Positions 25,078-36,050 of a stretch of 64,000 bases of DNA are shown one piece after another. This stretch comes from Penelope pileata (Eukaryota > Chordata > Aves > Galliformes > Cracidae). Below the pieces are notes generated by a model. The model ran no database searches. It was not told where the DNA came from and saw only the letters and a list, made by a program, of their open reading frames with translations. The translations under genes were made by a program, and so were the position numbers. The stretch is taken from assembly GCA_013396635.1 (NCBI GenBank), contig WBMW01005677.1, forward strand, positions 636,906-700,905, read 5' to 3'. Each line of letters starts with the position of its first letter. The stretch's first letter is position 1.

Positions 25078-28000
25078 CTTTATCATATATGTACTCTTAA
25101 CCTAATTCATGGACTCAGTTTCTTTTCATGGTTAGTATTGTCCTACTGAAATTGAACCCTTCTTGTTGTCTGTAGAGACAAGTACTGTCCCACTACATAC
25201 AGCATCTCAAACTTTATCTCAGGCTGATTATTTTCTTCAGATTTTCAGGCAGTTTCTTTTATTTTGAAGCTCTGTGTATATTTGGGGAATTGCCGCTCTG
25301 TTTCTGAGTTTTAATGAGACGAAAAGAACACGTGCTATTAATTTATACGCTATATGCTATATACTACATTCATTTTACCTATAAGTTATATAAATTCATA
25401 TTACCTGGTTCTTAAAATTGGTAAAGACTTATAAACTAAGAAGAGAAAAGGATTTGAGATTTAAAATTCAGTTTGACCATAGTAAAAACTTCAAACTAAG
25501 TAAAATCTCTCCTTACCAAATACTTTTTCCCAACTCTGTCCCAGATTTTGCTAACTCGTACATGCCAGAAATATTATATATTGCACACCTCCTACCAAGA
25601 TCAATAGAAAGGATCAGATAAATAATTTTACTCCATAAATTGATTCCTGGATTATGTCCTCAGTCAAGTAGAATTGACTATTGTTTTCACAAATAAAGCG
25701 TTTTTGCCTACATACCTATTTGCTCATCAGGACGTCTGCGTTCTCAAATAATCTCTCTTTTCTTCATTTGTCAAGAAAAAGTCCAAGACCTGATTTTTAT
25801 AACTCCTGGTTATGTACAGCTAAAGGTGGCCTTTTTCTCTCCCTTTGCAATCACTGTACATCAGCAGCCTCAAGCAGAGAAACACATCAACTAATCAATT
25901 TCTTTTATTCCACAGTAGGCTGAACCCATTCAAGGATGCTGTAAAGCATCCCAGCTATGTATGCTAATATACTTACACGAGGAAGAATCAAGCTGAAATG
26001 TAAAGCTCGAAGCATGAAGTCTTGCCTTGCCACCCTCTTACCCTCTCTTGTAGGAATTACTGGCCCTACTATTCTTCCCATATCTGTTATGTGCTGTTTT
26101 CCAATCAAAACCAAATAGTATTGAAGGGTCATAGTTACTGTGGTCCTGTCAGAGATGACTAGCTGTTCAGTCTGTAATTCCACCCTCATTTTCATAAACT
26201 CACAATTGTTCCTGTACGCAACCATGTCGGTGTTAAACACCTTCCTGAATCATTCAGGGAAATAAGTGCCAAATGCTGGTTGACATTAGTGCAAACACGC
26301 TGTTGGTTATTTGGGTTAAGTTTTGATGCGGTGAGTGGCCAAACCAAAATGAGTGCTGAGTATCCCAAGTGCATTCATAACAAAATTAAAATCATTTTGT
26401 GGCTAGCATCATTTAGTTACAGGATCAAAGCAAAAATATTACTGGAAGACACAAGCTCAAGCTCTTCTGTTGTAGCAGAACCACGAGCAATGAAAAATTA
26501 AATAAACACATCAGTGGAACTGTTTAGTATGGCCAAAATCTACTTTGCTAAAAGCAATTTACAGAAATCAAACTCTTGCTAATGAAACGTTCACAAAGTA
26601 GAGAAAAAGTCTTGTTTGTTTATTTGCTCTTACAGACTTCACTGAATACAAATTTTCCCTAGTTTTCCTGGCATCCTTCTGTGGCTATAATCTGCAAAGA
26701 ATAATCTTTATCAGAGGCTTCCTTTAATTATTTCACATTAAATAACAACACAGAACACTCATGATAGTCTGTAGCAGTTACACATCTTGTTTCTCTGTCA
26801 GATTTCTCAGTGATAGAGTAGTCCTCAGCATCTGACTTCTAACTGCTTTCAAAACACCTCTTAATTTTTGTCACTCTGCCTGGAACCTTGATAATCTTTC
26901 ATTGAGAGAGAAAAGCTTATTGCCTTGAAGCAAAGCTTCGTGTTCTTGTCTCACCTTTATAAGTCAGTGGCTATTTTACCCCTGTGAGATAAAGGAAATC
27001 CTCACCATTTCAGAGAACCAATCTGTAATCAGACTTTACCAGGCTTTATTTATGAATTTGAAAGTTCTGCCATTATGGTGTCTGCTATTTTTGCAAAATT
27101 AGTGAAAAAAAAAAACAACTATACGACTTATATAAGCAGGCACTTTGTTTACTGCACGGGCTGGTACTCACCTGCCACCTGGTCTTGCCCTTCCCCATTC
27201 CCCTTGCAGCACAGCTCTTTCCAGCAGCTCGGGCACAGTTTCACAGGTGAAAGAAGGCAAGAGGGCATGAAGTATTTACAGGCAGTGGTATGAGGGCAAG
27301 AGAGAGCAGCACTGTAAAACTGATGTGTAACCAAATGCAAAGTCATGCACAGAATGAGTACATTATTGCCACAGAATGGCTGAATTCAGAATGAGAAACG
27401 GCAGGTCCAGCAGGGAGAAAGAATAACAAAATCTGTCTCACGTCATAGCACAGTCCTTCTCACCTTCTCACAATAAACATTTCTCTTGATAAGAACAGGA
27501 AAGTTGTTTTGTTTTGTTTTTTAAATTGTCCAAGGTTTACTGAGCAGACTGAAAATGCGGCATCACCTAGGTGCACTAACAAAGGGAGACACACAGAAAG
27601 TGGTTACACATTGCCAGTCTCACGTGACAGCCACACGCACTCGTCGTACGGGAGAGGTCTGCACGTTGTGCTTGACACCATCTGGCCTCACCTCAAGCCA
27701 CCCTTGCGGGCTCATTGCCAACAGAGACCAGCACTGATTTCGTAGACAACCTCAGGATGACCCCTAAAATCAACACAGATGTAATTGCTATGTCTTCGTA
27801 TAGTACACATCGCAGAAAATAAGAAATTACACATGCAAACAATGAGAAGATTAAATTCTCCCTTCTAACAATGTGACAAATTTCACTTCTTCTTTCCTTC
27901 CTGGTTTCCCCAAACCAACGTTCGGGGAACGTCCCCTGAACCAGTCGTTTGAAGAACGACTTTTAAGACCTAGCACGCAGAGCTTGGAGAACAAGGAAAA

Positions 28001-29551
28001 CCGTTTGGTTGAAATCCTAATGTCCCCTATGTCCCTGCACCTGTCGTCCTAATGTCAGCAAAAGCTTGTGATGTCACCTCCCAAGTTCTTATTCACGTAC
28101 CTTCCCACAAAATAAGGATGCTGCAGCCACAGGATGAGATGTGGACCACTTTTGCCACTCAGTGGTACGCACCCTTGCATTTAGTGAGGCAAAACCCTAT
28201 GTAAAAGAAAAAAGAATAAAATCATAAGTTAAAGATAGACAAGTGAATGAGGTCTCCAAGTTAATATTGCCCAGGCAAGCGTAACTCTGTTTTTATTTTG
28301 AGGTTTTACTTCGCCACACCAGCATTATATTAACAGATTAGCTGTGTACATACTCACGGACATGCAGTAAGCGTTATAAAGTTATTAGGTAGAGAATTTA
28401 TAACAAAATAAATAGAAATTTAGAGAAAAAACAAAAACAGTTCTACTGTGAAACAACGGAAGGCAGACTGCCCCTGCATCCAGCGGCAGAACGAACTCCT
28501 TCCCACACAAAAATAACAGAGCAAGTAGTTATGGAAGCAAAAAGAAATGAACCATAAAAGGGTTACAGAATACAAAACGATCACGCTCTATGTGGAGTAG
28601 GGAAGGCAGCTCAAAGCCAAGTGCTCGCTGTTTTTTCAGACACAAGAAGTAGGGTCCGTTGATGAAAGCTAGTAGGAGGCAGGCTTGAAGAAATAAAAGG
28701 AGATGCACGTAACAGGTGGAACTTGTTCAGATGTGTTTATGCTATCAGCATCTAACTAATTACCAGAAAAAAATGTAGACAAATTGGATTAAGTTCAGAG
28801 AAAAGCTACAAAAATAATTAGTGGAGACTGAACTAAAAGAAAAGAAGGAAAGAGATATACTTATCTAGTGCTGGTTACATGACAGCTGAGTTATTATTAC
28901 ATCTACAACAAATATTTAAAATGTCTAAACTTTACATTGGTTCATTAGCAGAATCATTTAGAAAGACGCAAGAGCGTGTCACACAAATATCAAGGAAAAA
29001 TATTAAGTGATGAACATTGAAGTTCAACGGTAGGAAAAGCTTTCATTAGTCTGTGAAATTGAATTAATTGACATAATGGTAGATTACATAAACACTAGAA
29101 TCTACATTAATTTGCACTGCAGTATACAAAACTGGAGAATATAAGAAGAGGAGTTTTCCAAAGCTTTTTTTGATCAGCAATTTGGAGGGAAAAGGAGACT
29201 TTACAACCAAGTTGATAAGTTTTTCAGGAAATCATCATTTTATTAAAAATTTTCATTCCACTGTTGATATTTAAAAATACATTTTTTTTTAATTTTGGTG
29301 AAGTATATCAAGGGGTATACATATAAAAGATATAGAATAGTATATATAGAAAATGAATAACCGTTTCAGTTCTTCCAAAAGTTATCATCTTGAAAAATAA
29401 TGAGCATTCCTCCATCTCTAACATTACATGTTAAAATTCTAATTATCATGGCCATTTATGGTTATAACTTGACTTTCAGTTCATCTCCTTCCAGACGCAC
29501 TCTTCTTCATCCCACGACTTTCTCCGGGCACTCACCTTTCTCGTTTTGCCC
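25078..29551. other. AT-rich single-copy DNA, no gene recognised
   Basis: No gene is recognised. The block at 27500-28200 is somewhat richer in CpG than its surroundings and contains two adjacent short hairpins (27918-27932 and 27944-27960). The rest is ordinary AT-rich sequence. Confidence 0.55.
27918..27960. other. two adjacent short inverted repeats
   Basis: The first is ACGTTC, loop GGG, GAACGT (27918-27932). The second is GTCGTT, loop TGAAG, AACGAC (27944-27960). Each has a perfect six-base stem, and the two are 11 bases apart. CpG is present in every arm, in a region where CpG is otherwise rare. They could be palindromic transcription-factor sites or a chance pair. No function is assigned. 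Confidence 0.5.
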
Positions 29552-29598
29552 AGGTCCATCCAGAGGTCTTTTCCAACACTAATAATTCCATAATTCTA
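29552..29598 (+). mobile_element. probable CR1 3'-tail fragment
   Basis: About 47 bases reading GGTCCATCCAGAGGTC, TTTTCCAACACTAATAATTCC, ATAATTCTA. This matches the terminal layout of CR1 (a GGTC-CTTCCAACC-ATTCTATGATTCTA pattern) with several substitutions. Very short and diverged, so the call is tentative. Confidence 0.5.
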
Positions 29599-31373
29599 AA
29601 AAGTGGAAGCGCTCCTTGTAATCCATGAGTTAAACATACTCAAATTAAGTGGGGAATTACATGACATCCAATTTTTAAATCTGAAGAGATTTCACAGGAA
29701 ACCACATCTAGGGTGTACAAATAATCCTTCTCCAGTCATAGACTGCAAAAATCATTAATGAATTTCCAAAACATGATAAGGGGCCTTTGCAGACCACCCA
29801 GTCATTTAACTCATACAAGAAGTGCCATCTTTTTCCAGTTCAAGAACCAAACTTGTGTGATAAGGTCATAATGGCTATAGTTCATCCCTGGGTCTGGGTT
29901 TATACCAGTATCATCTGCACAGACTGTCTAATGTGTTTAGACTCTAAGAAGAATTTGTTAACAGTGAATCAACATTTTCATTATTTAATAATCTGACTGC
30001 ATTCTATCCTGCTGAGTGGAAGTAGTCAATTCTGACTTTCAAACATCTTAATTTCAGGCCATTTATTGGACGGGCAGCATTAGATAAAAAGCATCCAAAT
30101 CAGAGCAACCATAAAAGCCTAACATGATTTCATTTGGCTAAAGAAATACACACTGACATTTCTTTTGTCGTGCAGACACTCAATGAAGCTGCAGGGTGAG
30201 TGAGGGCTGTACTGCACCATGTCCAGCACACACACATTAAAAGGCTCAGAGGCAAACCCACACTGTGAATGAGCGGGCTCCTGAGAGGTGGGTGAGAGCT
30301 TTACTGAGGAGGGCACCCAATTGAGAAGGGGTGAAAGGGTCCCAGGGATTCACAGGTGCTGCAGGACAGGAGAAATGCCATAGCCAGGCTGAGGCATGCT
30401 CCCTCTTGGATATGCTATATCCTCTATCACTACTGAGTCTAGACCTCAGTGAAAGACATTTCTGAAACACCACATGCTCAAACGGCTGTAATTTGTTCCT
30501 TTAACACATCAAGTGCGAATCCCCAAAAAGCAAATAAGATGGTCCTACCTTCAAAACTCTACTGATGTACTCAGCTTGGAGCAGGCAATGGGAAGCTGCG
30601 TGGGCAGGGTATTTGTGCACAGAGCTACTCTTTACCACTTCACAAGTAGAATGAGAGGCTGGGAAAATGAGCTTCTCTAGATATCTTAGGTGGGCAGTAG
30701 GACCATCAACAGACCAGAGCTTCAAGGTAGATCTTACCAATTACTGTCTACAAGACGAACATGAGATTTCAACACAGCCTAAGTTTTCCCTCAGTAAACT
30801 CTACTTTAAAAGTCCCTTCACTCAATAACATGGTTGTTCGTGACAAAGTAAATCAGTAAGTCCACGCAATCGGGCATCCTGTTCTCAAACAAATACCACT
30901 GATTGAAGGAAGCGAGATTTTGGAAAGTAAAATTGGATCTTCTGGGTCTCAGTGGGCTGACAGTTCTTTCGTACTTGGCAACATCCCCAGGTACATGTAA
31001 GGCTGCGGCCTTGCTGCCTAAGCACAGTGTTAGGAAGGGACTCACAACACCATGGGCCAGCAGGCACAGATTAGGAAAGAGTGAAACACAAAGTTAAATT
31101 AACTTCAGCATTTGACTTAATTTAGTCCTGGATTTCTTCCTTCCCTCAGAAAAGTGGAATTCCCTACTCTTAAAACCCTTGCAACAAGGTCTTGCAGAGT
31201 GGCACATTCTTCATTCTTCCTCACAGAGCTTACTGTAGCAGGGGTTCATTCCACAGACTGGCAGAAGTAAACAGCGAGTTCCCACTCTGTTGTCTGGTAG
31301 AAAAAAAAGGGGAAAACATACATTACACTACTTGCTCTATTCCATACATATTACATTTCTAGAATACTTTGAC
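29599..31373. other. single-copy DNA, no gene recognised
   Basis: Only short frames. No repeat ends or promoter-like CpG cluster are seen. Confidence 0.6.
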
Positions 31374-31430
31374 GGTTGGACTAGGTGATCTTAATGGTCT
31401 TTTCCTATCTTAATGGTTCTATGATTGTGA
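31374..31430 (+). mobile_element. CR1 LINE, minimal 3' tail
   Basis: GGTTGGACTAGGTGATCTTA followed by GGTCTTTTCCTATCTTAATGG and TTCTATGATTGTGAT is a recognisable CR1 3' terminus of under 60 bases. It is severely 5'-truncated, which is normal for CR1. The octamer tail is slightly mutated. Confidence 0.85.
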
Positions 31431-33280
31431 TTTATTTATATATGTTTTACTCCAACTTCTGATCTTTCAGTAAAAGATTTTGCAACCATTCGACATAGAT
31501 TTGGGAAACAAATATGGAAAGGATGAACCTATTTGTATGAAAAGGAAAGCAGGAACTAAACAAGAGAAATAAAGAAACAAAACAATGATCTTACCTTAGG
31601 AATCGATGATTATCCACTAAATCAAAAAGACTGCAAATGTTCAGCACCCATACAAATATAATTATTTTCCATATAGGTCAAAGCTGATGTAAAATACGTG
31701 CTGTTATGTCTAGGCCTTAGATGTACTACGCGACTCTTAGAGACAAACTCTTTTTAAAAAAAAGTATACATACAAATATATGTACAAGTGTATAGTTGTT
31801 TGTGGATAGCAAAGCAAAACGTGAAAATGTGATGTGAAATGATGAGATGACATCTCCCTAAACATGCCAGAACTGGAAACAGTGGCTCAACAAAAGGCAA
31901 AATATTGTATTCTTCGGTTAGGATGTTCACATGCTCCAAGACACCAACCAAGCAGCCCCCTGTCAGCAAAGCAGAACACGGAGGGTGTGCTCCTGTCTCC
32001 CACCCCTTCCCAGTTAGGCACATCTTGGATACTGGGACAAGAATGCTGTTCTCATCACTTACTGCATATAGGCTTCTGCCTTCTGAACCCTAGGCCTTTA
32101 GGGGGATTTCTTTTAACTACCTCAAGCCACAGGAATGAAAAAGCAGCCAAAACTTCTTTGGGTGTGGCCACAGCCCAGCCGTTGCTTCACTCACCAGTTC
32201 TAAGGACGCTGCTGGCCCAGAGAAGGTAGAAAGGAGTGCTGCTTCAGAGGGGGGCCGCATCTCCTGGCAGGTGCTGAGGCAAGGACAGCTTCAGCATCAA
32301 CAAGAGCTCGGCACCCAGTTCTGACACCAGTCAGTCAGGGGCAAACTCTACATTTCAACCTCAACACGCCGCAGACTAAATGCTATCATGCAGCTTTGCC
32401 AGATAGGGCTCCGATGCTCAGCCTTTTGCAGAATCAAATCCACAGCGACTTTAAATTGAAATCAGGGTAACTAAATGGAAATAGTGTTGTTTCCCAGAAC
32501 ACAGCAAATCCTTCACAATGTACTGGGTGCATGTTTTTCGTCTCCACTGAGCTATGAACAATAGGCAACTCTCCGCTTTTATTAAAAACTTTGAGGGATT
32601 ATTATTTTAGTTAAGCCTTTAAGAATTCATACCTATCTGCAAAGGGCAGCTTGTGTAATGAACTTCCTGTTTTCATCATAGCTGGATACTGCTTTTTGCC
32701 ATTGCCTGTTATTACCCAGTTAATACGAACTGCCTGGAGTTTATTTTTAGCTCACTTGAGCCTATTGTAAGGCCTGTTCAAGAACTTAACTTTCAAACCA
32801 GAAAATGAAATTACTGCATATAACACTGAGTTTACGAATATACTCCCAGGTCTTTTCAAACAGCCAAGGCATAAAGTGAAAATAGGTAATGCATAGCAAC
32901 TGAATACAAGTAACATGTTCGACTCAAAAATTATCTTTATTTTCAAATTACACCCTTAATTTGTATAATAAGATGTTTTTTTATAAGGTAGTCACACTTC
33001 ATTCCTGTAATCTTCAATTAGAGAAGAATAAGTATTCCCCCAAATGAGCAGGGATTGTTTTCACTTGAGGAAAAGTATGGAATTATTCATATGTCTTGAG
33101 ATGACAGAATCAAGAATTTTGAATTCTTCTGCATCAGACAATTTTTACACGTACATCAAATCACACGTAGCACAAGTTACAAGTCTTTAAGACTGCAATG
33201 AGACTGAATGCAAACTCTGCAAGCGACACCTTTTTAACAGTCTTTCAGCTTCTTACAGAAAAGAAAACAGCAATAATAAA
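31431..33280. other. AT-rich single-copy DNA, no gene recognised
   Basis: Short chance frames only. The block at 31990-32350 is a little richer in GC, but no splice-site-bounded exon or known repeat is recognised. Confidence 0.6.
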
Positions 33281-34015
33281 ATCACATAGAATCAGAGGGT
33301 AACTCAGGCTGGAGGAGATCTTAAGGGGTGACCTAGTCCAATGTCCTGCTGAAAGCAGAACGAGTCATGAGGTCCTTCAGGGCTTTAACCAGCCTAGGCT
33401 TAAAAAATCCTCCAAGGGTGGAGAGTGCACGACCTCCTCTGGACAACCTGTTCCAGTACCTGAGTGTCCTCATGGTGAAAAGCTCTCTCCTTCCCCTACT
33501 GGGAACCTCTCCTGTACTAACATCCGCTTGTTGCCTCTTGTTCTCCCACACCGCACCCTGTTGAGAGGTTCCAGGCTCCATCTTCCTGATGACCTCATCA
33601 CAGCTAGGGGAATGCTGCTAGTGAGGCCCCCCAAGGCTGTCTCTTCCCAAGGCTGAGCAAGCCCTGCTCCCTCAGCCTCCCTCCACAGGGAAGTGCTCCA
33701 GCCCCTGGCTGTGGCCCTCCACTGAACTCACCCCGCTGTACCACCATCCTTCTCACTTTTGGTGGCCCAAAACTGAACACAATACGCAAGCATGGCCTAA
33801 CAAGTGCTTGTCCAGGAGCCTGCTGGCTTTGCTGCCAGGACGCACTGCTGGATCCTGTCCAGCCTGCTGCCCAACAGGTCCTACAGGTCCTCTCCATAGA
33901 GCTCCTCCCACCACTCTGTCCCCAGCCTCTGCTCTTGCATGGGGTCTTTCCTTTCCAGGTGCAGGACTTGGCATTCACCCTCACTGGATTTCCATTCATT
34001 TCACTACTACAGATA
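33281..34015 (-). mobile_element. CR1 LINE, about 0.7 kb antisense copy
   Basis: The left edge is the inverted CR1 3' end (ATCACATAGAATCAGAGGG, then CTGGAGGAGATCTTAAGGGG). It continues with typical antisense CR1 blocks: ACCTCCTCTGGACAACCTGTTCC, a TGCCTCTTGTTCTCCCACA region, GGCCCAAAACTGAACACAAT and GGTGCAGGACTTGGCATTC. It is 5'-truncated at about 34015. Long open frames on both strands here, up to about 148 codons, are shadows of the repeat and are not genes. No intact reverse-transcriptase motif is visible in this part. Confidence 0.93.
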
Positions 34016-34652
34016 ACTCCATAGATGGTTCTTAAACAGTAGCTTGACATTTTCCTCCTTTCTGTTTTGCTCTACTATTGCAGAGTCATCTTACTACAAA
34101 TTAGCTTAAAGAGGTGGATTACATAATTCAGGATACATTTAAAATCTGGTTAGACAAAGGAGAGAGATAAAGTAGTCTGTTCTGTTTGTCACAAATTACT
34201 TTTCTACTGTCTTCCATTTGCCTTATATATTTTTACATTTACTGCTGTAACTACTTTGGCTTCAATAGACCCATACAAATCTACAGAGTAAATGGTACAC
34301 CAAAATAAATCAACTTCTTGTTTCCTCAGCTAGTCAGATAAACCACAGATCGCAGTACTTTCTATCTGTAGATATTTTGAACAATTTCACTATTAAACTG
34401 AGCCATAACAATCCTTAAATTATTTACTTTAAGCCAACCTGGCATTCGTGGTAATAATGACTCTCCAGGAAAAGTGAACATTATGAAGAAAGAGGTATAT
34501 TTAAAAGGATTTACAGATAAAAGAGGAACTTAAGTTTGACAAGCCTATTAATAGCAGGTTCATTAAGTTTCAATTCATTACATATATCACTGACTACAAA
34601 GGAATTTTTTGTTTTGTTGTAAAAAAAAAAAAAAAGTTATTTCTGACCACCT
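34016..34652. other. AT-rich single-copy DNA leading to a gap
   Basis: No gene or repeat end is seen. A poly(A) run of about 15-16 bases at 34620-34635 precedes an assembly gap. Confidence 0.6.
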
Positions 34653-34747
34653 NNNNNNNNNNNNNNNNNNNNNNNNNNNNNNNNNNNNNNNNNNNNNNNN
34701 NNNNNNNNNNNNNNNNNNNNNNNNNNNNNNNNNNNNNNNNNNNNNNN
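34653..34747. other. assembly gap (95 N)
   Basis: Ninety-five N characters, followed at once by a poly(A) run (34748-34762). A similar poly(A) run sits just before the gap. The hidden sequence may be a low-complexity or retrotransposon tail that the assembler could not resolve. Confidence 0.99.
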
Positions 34748-35285
34748 AAAAAAAAAAAAAAAGATGTTATAAGTTACAACAAGGAGATAGATAGTATAAG
34801 CCCTACAAAGATATAGTTCTCTGTCCCTTCTAGGAGACTATGCCCAAATCCAAAAGGCTGAAGTTGCATTTACTTTAAACTTTTAAAAAGGAAATGCAAA
34901 AGATTCAGGACTGAAATTTCAAAGCTAACTATTGCAGGCTGCTGAACAAAGGAAACTTATTTTCATTCTTGAAGCTTTGATTTTGCTGCTACGTCACTGA
35001 CATTGTGATTTTTAAACTGTTTATTGCCTTTTACTTAAAATTCACCCTCGAGATAAAAAAAAAATCAAGAAACATTGTCATTACAATCCTTTCAAGACAA
35101 TTTTTAGTGAAAGCTACTTGTGTTTGCCATTTGAGTATCTATTCAACATTATGTCTGCTTCCCTCCTCTGCTTCTTTTTACATTTCCCTTGAAAACAGTC
35201 TGACATCAAAGACTTCATCACCAAAATTACACAGCAGGTATCTGGATGAATTAAAACATCTACAGCTAGCACATATAATAAAACA
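34748..35285. other. AT-rich single-copy DNA, no gene recognised
   Basis: Starts with the post-gap poly(A) run and contains only short chance frames. It ends at the LTR-like block. Confidence 0.6.
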
Positions 35286-36050
35286 CAGTTGTGGGGGGCA
35301 GGCCCTGGGCGGCAGGCGGGTGCCCACCCAGCCGCTCTCTCGCTCCCCTCCTCGCCAGGACAGCAGGAGAAAATAGGTCAGGACAAAGACAGGAGAGCAC
35401 TTACCAATTACCAACTGTGGGCAAAACAAACTCAGCTTGGGGAAAAATAATTCCATGTATTGCCAATCAAAAATACAGTAGGATGCTGAGAAACAAAGAC
35501 AGCAACTAAAAAAATGCCTTCCCACCACCACCTCCTTCTTTCCGTGCTCAGCTTCACTCCTTCACTCTCACCCGTACCTCCCCAAGCAGCACAGCAGGAT
35601 GGGGGCTGCAGTCCGTTCCCAACAGCTCCTCTCTCCTTCCTCCTCACACTTTCCCCCTGCTACAACATGGGGTCCTCCATGAGCTGCAGTCCCTCCCGAA
35701 CTGCTGCACCGTGGGCTCCTCCATGGCTGCACGAGGAGATCTGCTCTGCACGGTGCCCATGGGCTGCAGAGGAACATCCTGCTCCACCATGGGCCTCTCC
35801 TGGTACTCCTGCTCCGTGCCTGGAGCACCTCCTGCACTGACCTTGGTGGCAGCAGGGCTGCTTCTCAAGTTTCTTTGCCTCACTCCTCACTTCCCTGCAG
35901 TATTTTTACCTTGTCTCAAATACATTTTCCCCATCTTGACTGCTGGGCCCAGCTGTGCCCTGTGGTGGGGCCTTTGGAGCTGGCTGGAACCGGCTATGCC
36001 TGGCACTGGGCAGCCCCGGCCTCACCTCACAGAGGCCAACACCTGAGCAT
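35286..36050 (-). mobile_element. degenerate endogenous-retrovirus LTR-like block
   Basis: The block begins at the left with TGTGGGGGGCAGGCCCTGGG and GTGCCCACCCAGCCGCTCTC, and a pyrimidine-rich stretch CCTTCCCACCACCACCTCC follows at about 35519. Next come several diverged repeats of about 35-45 bases built on CTGCTCCACCATGGGC-like units (about 35657-35812), and then a GTGGTGGGGCCTTTGGAGC block. This order resembles, from general knowledge, a family of bird ERVL/ERVK-type LTR elements whose LTRs carry a GC-rich minisatellite. I place it on the minus strand because the end I take to be the LTR 3' end is on the left. No gag, pol or env frame is seen, so it is at most a solo or partial LTR. Family assignment is inference. 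Confidence 0.55.
35657..35812. repeat. imperfect GC-rich minisatellite inside the LTR-like block
   Basis: About four diverged units each begin CTGCT and contain a CATGGG or CGTGGG core followed by a CTCC or CTGCAG step. Spacing is roughly 35-45 bases. The units are unequal and mutated. They account for the open frames seen on both strands here. Confidence 0.6.

Noticed and set aside
33604..34050. 148-codon minus-strand open frame
   Set aside because: Lies almost entirely inside the CR1 copy at 33281-34015. The composition follows the repeat and no reverse-transcriptase motif is visible.
34609..34794. Open frames running through N stretches (also 4989-5228)
   Set aside because: They exist only because N codons are not read as stops. 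The real sequence of the gaps is unknown.
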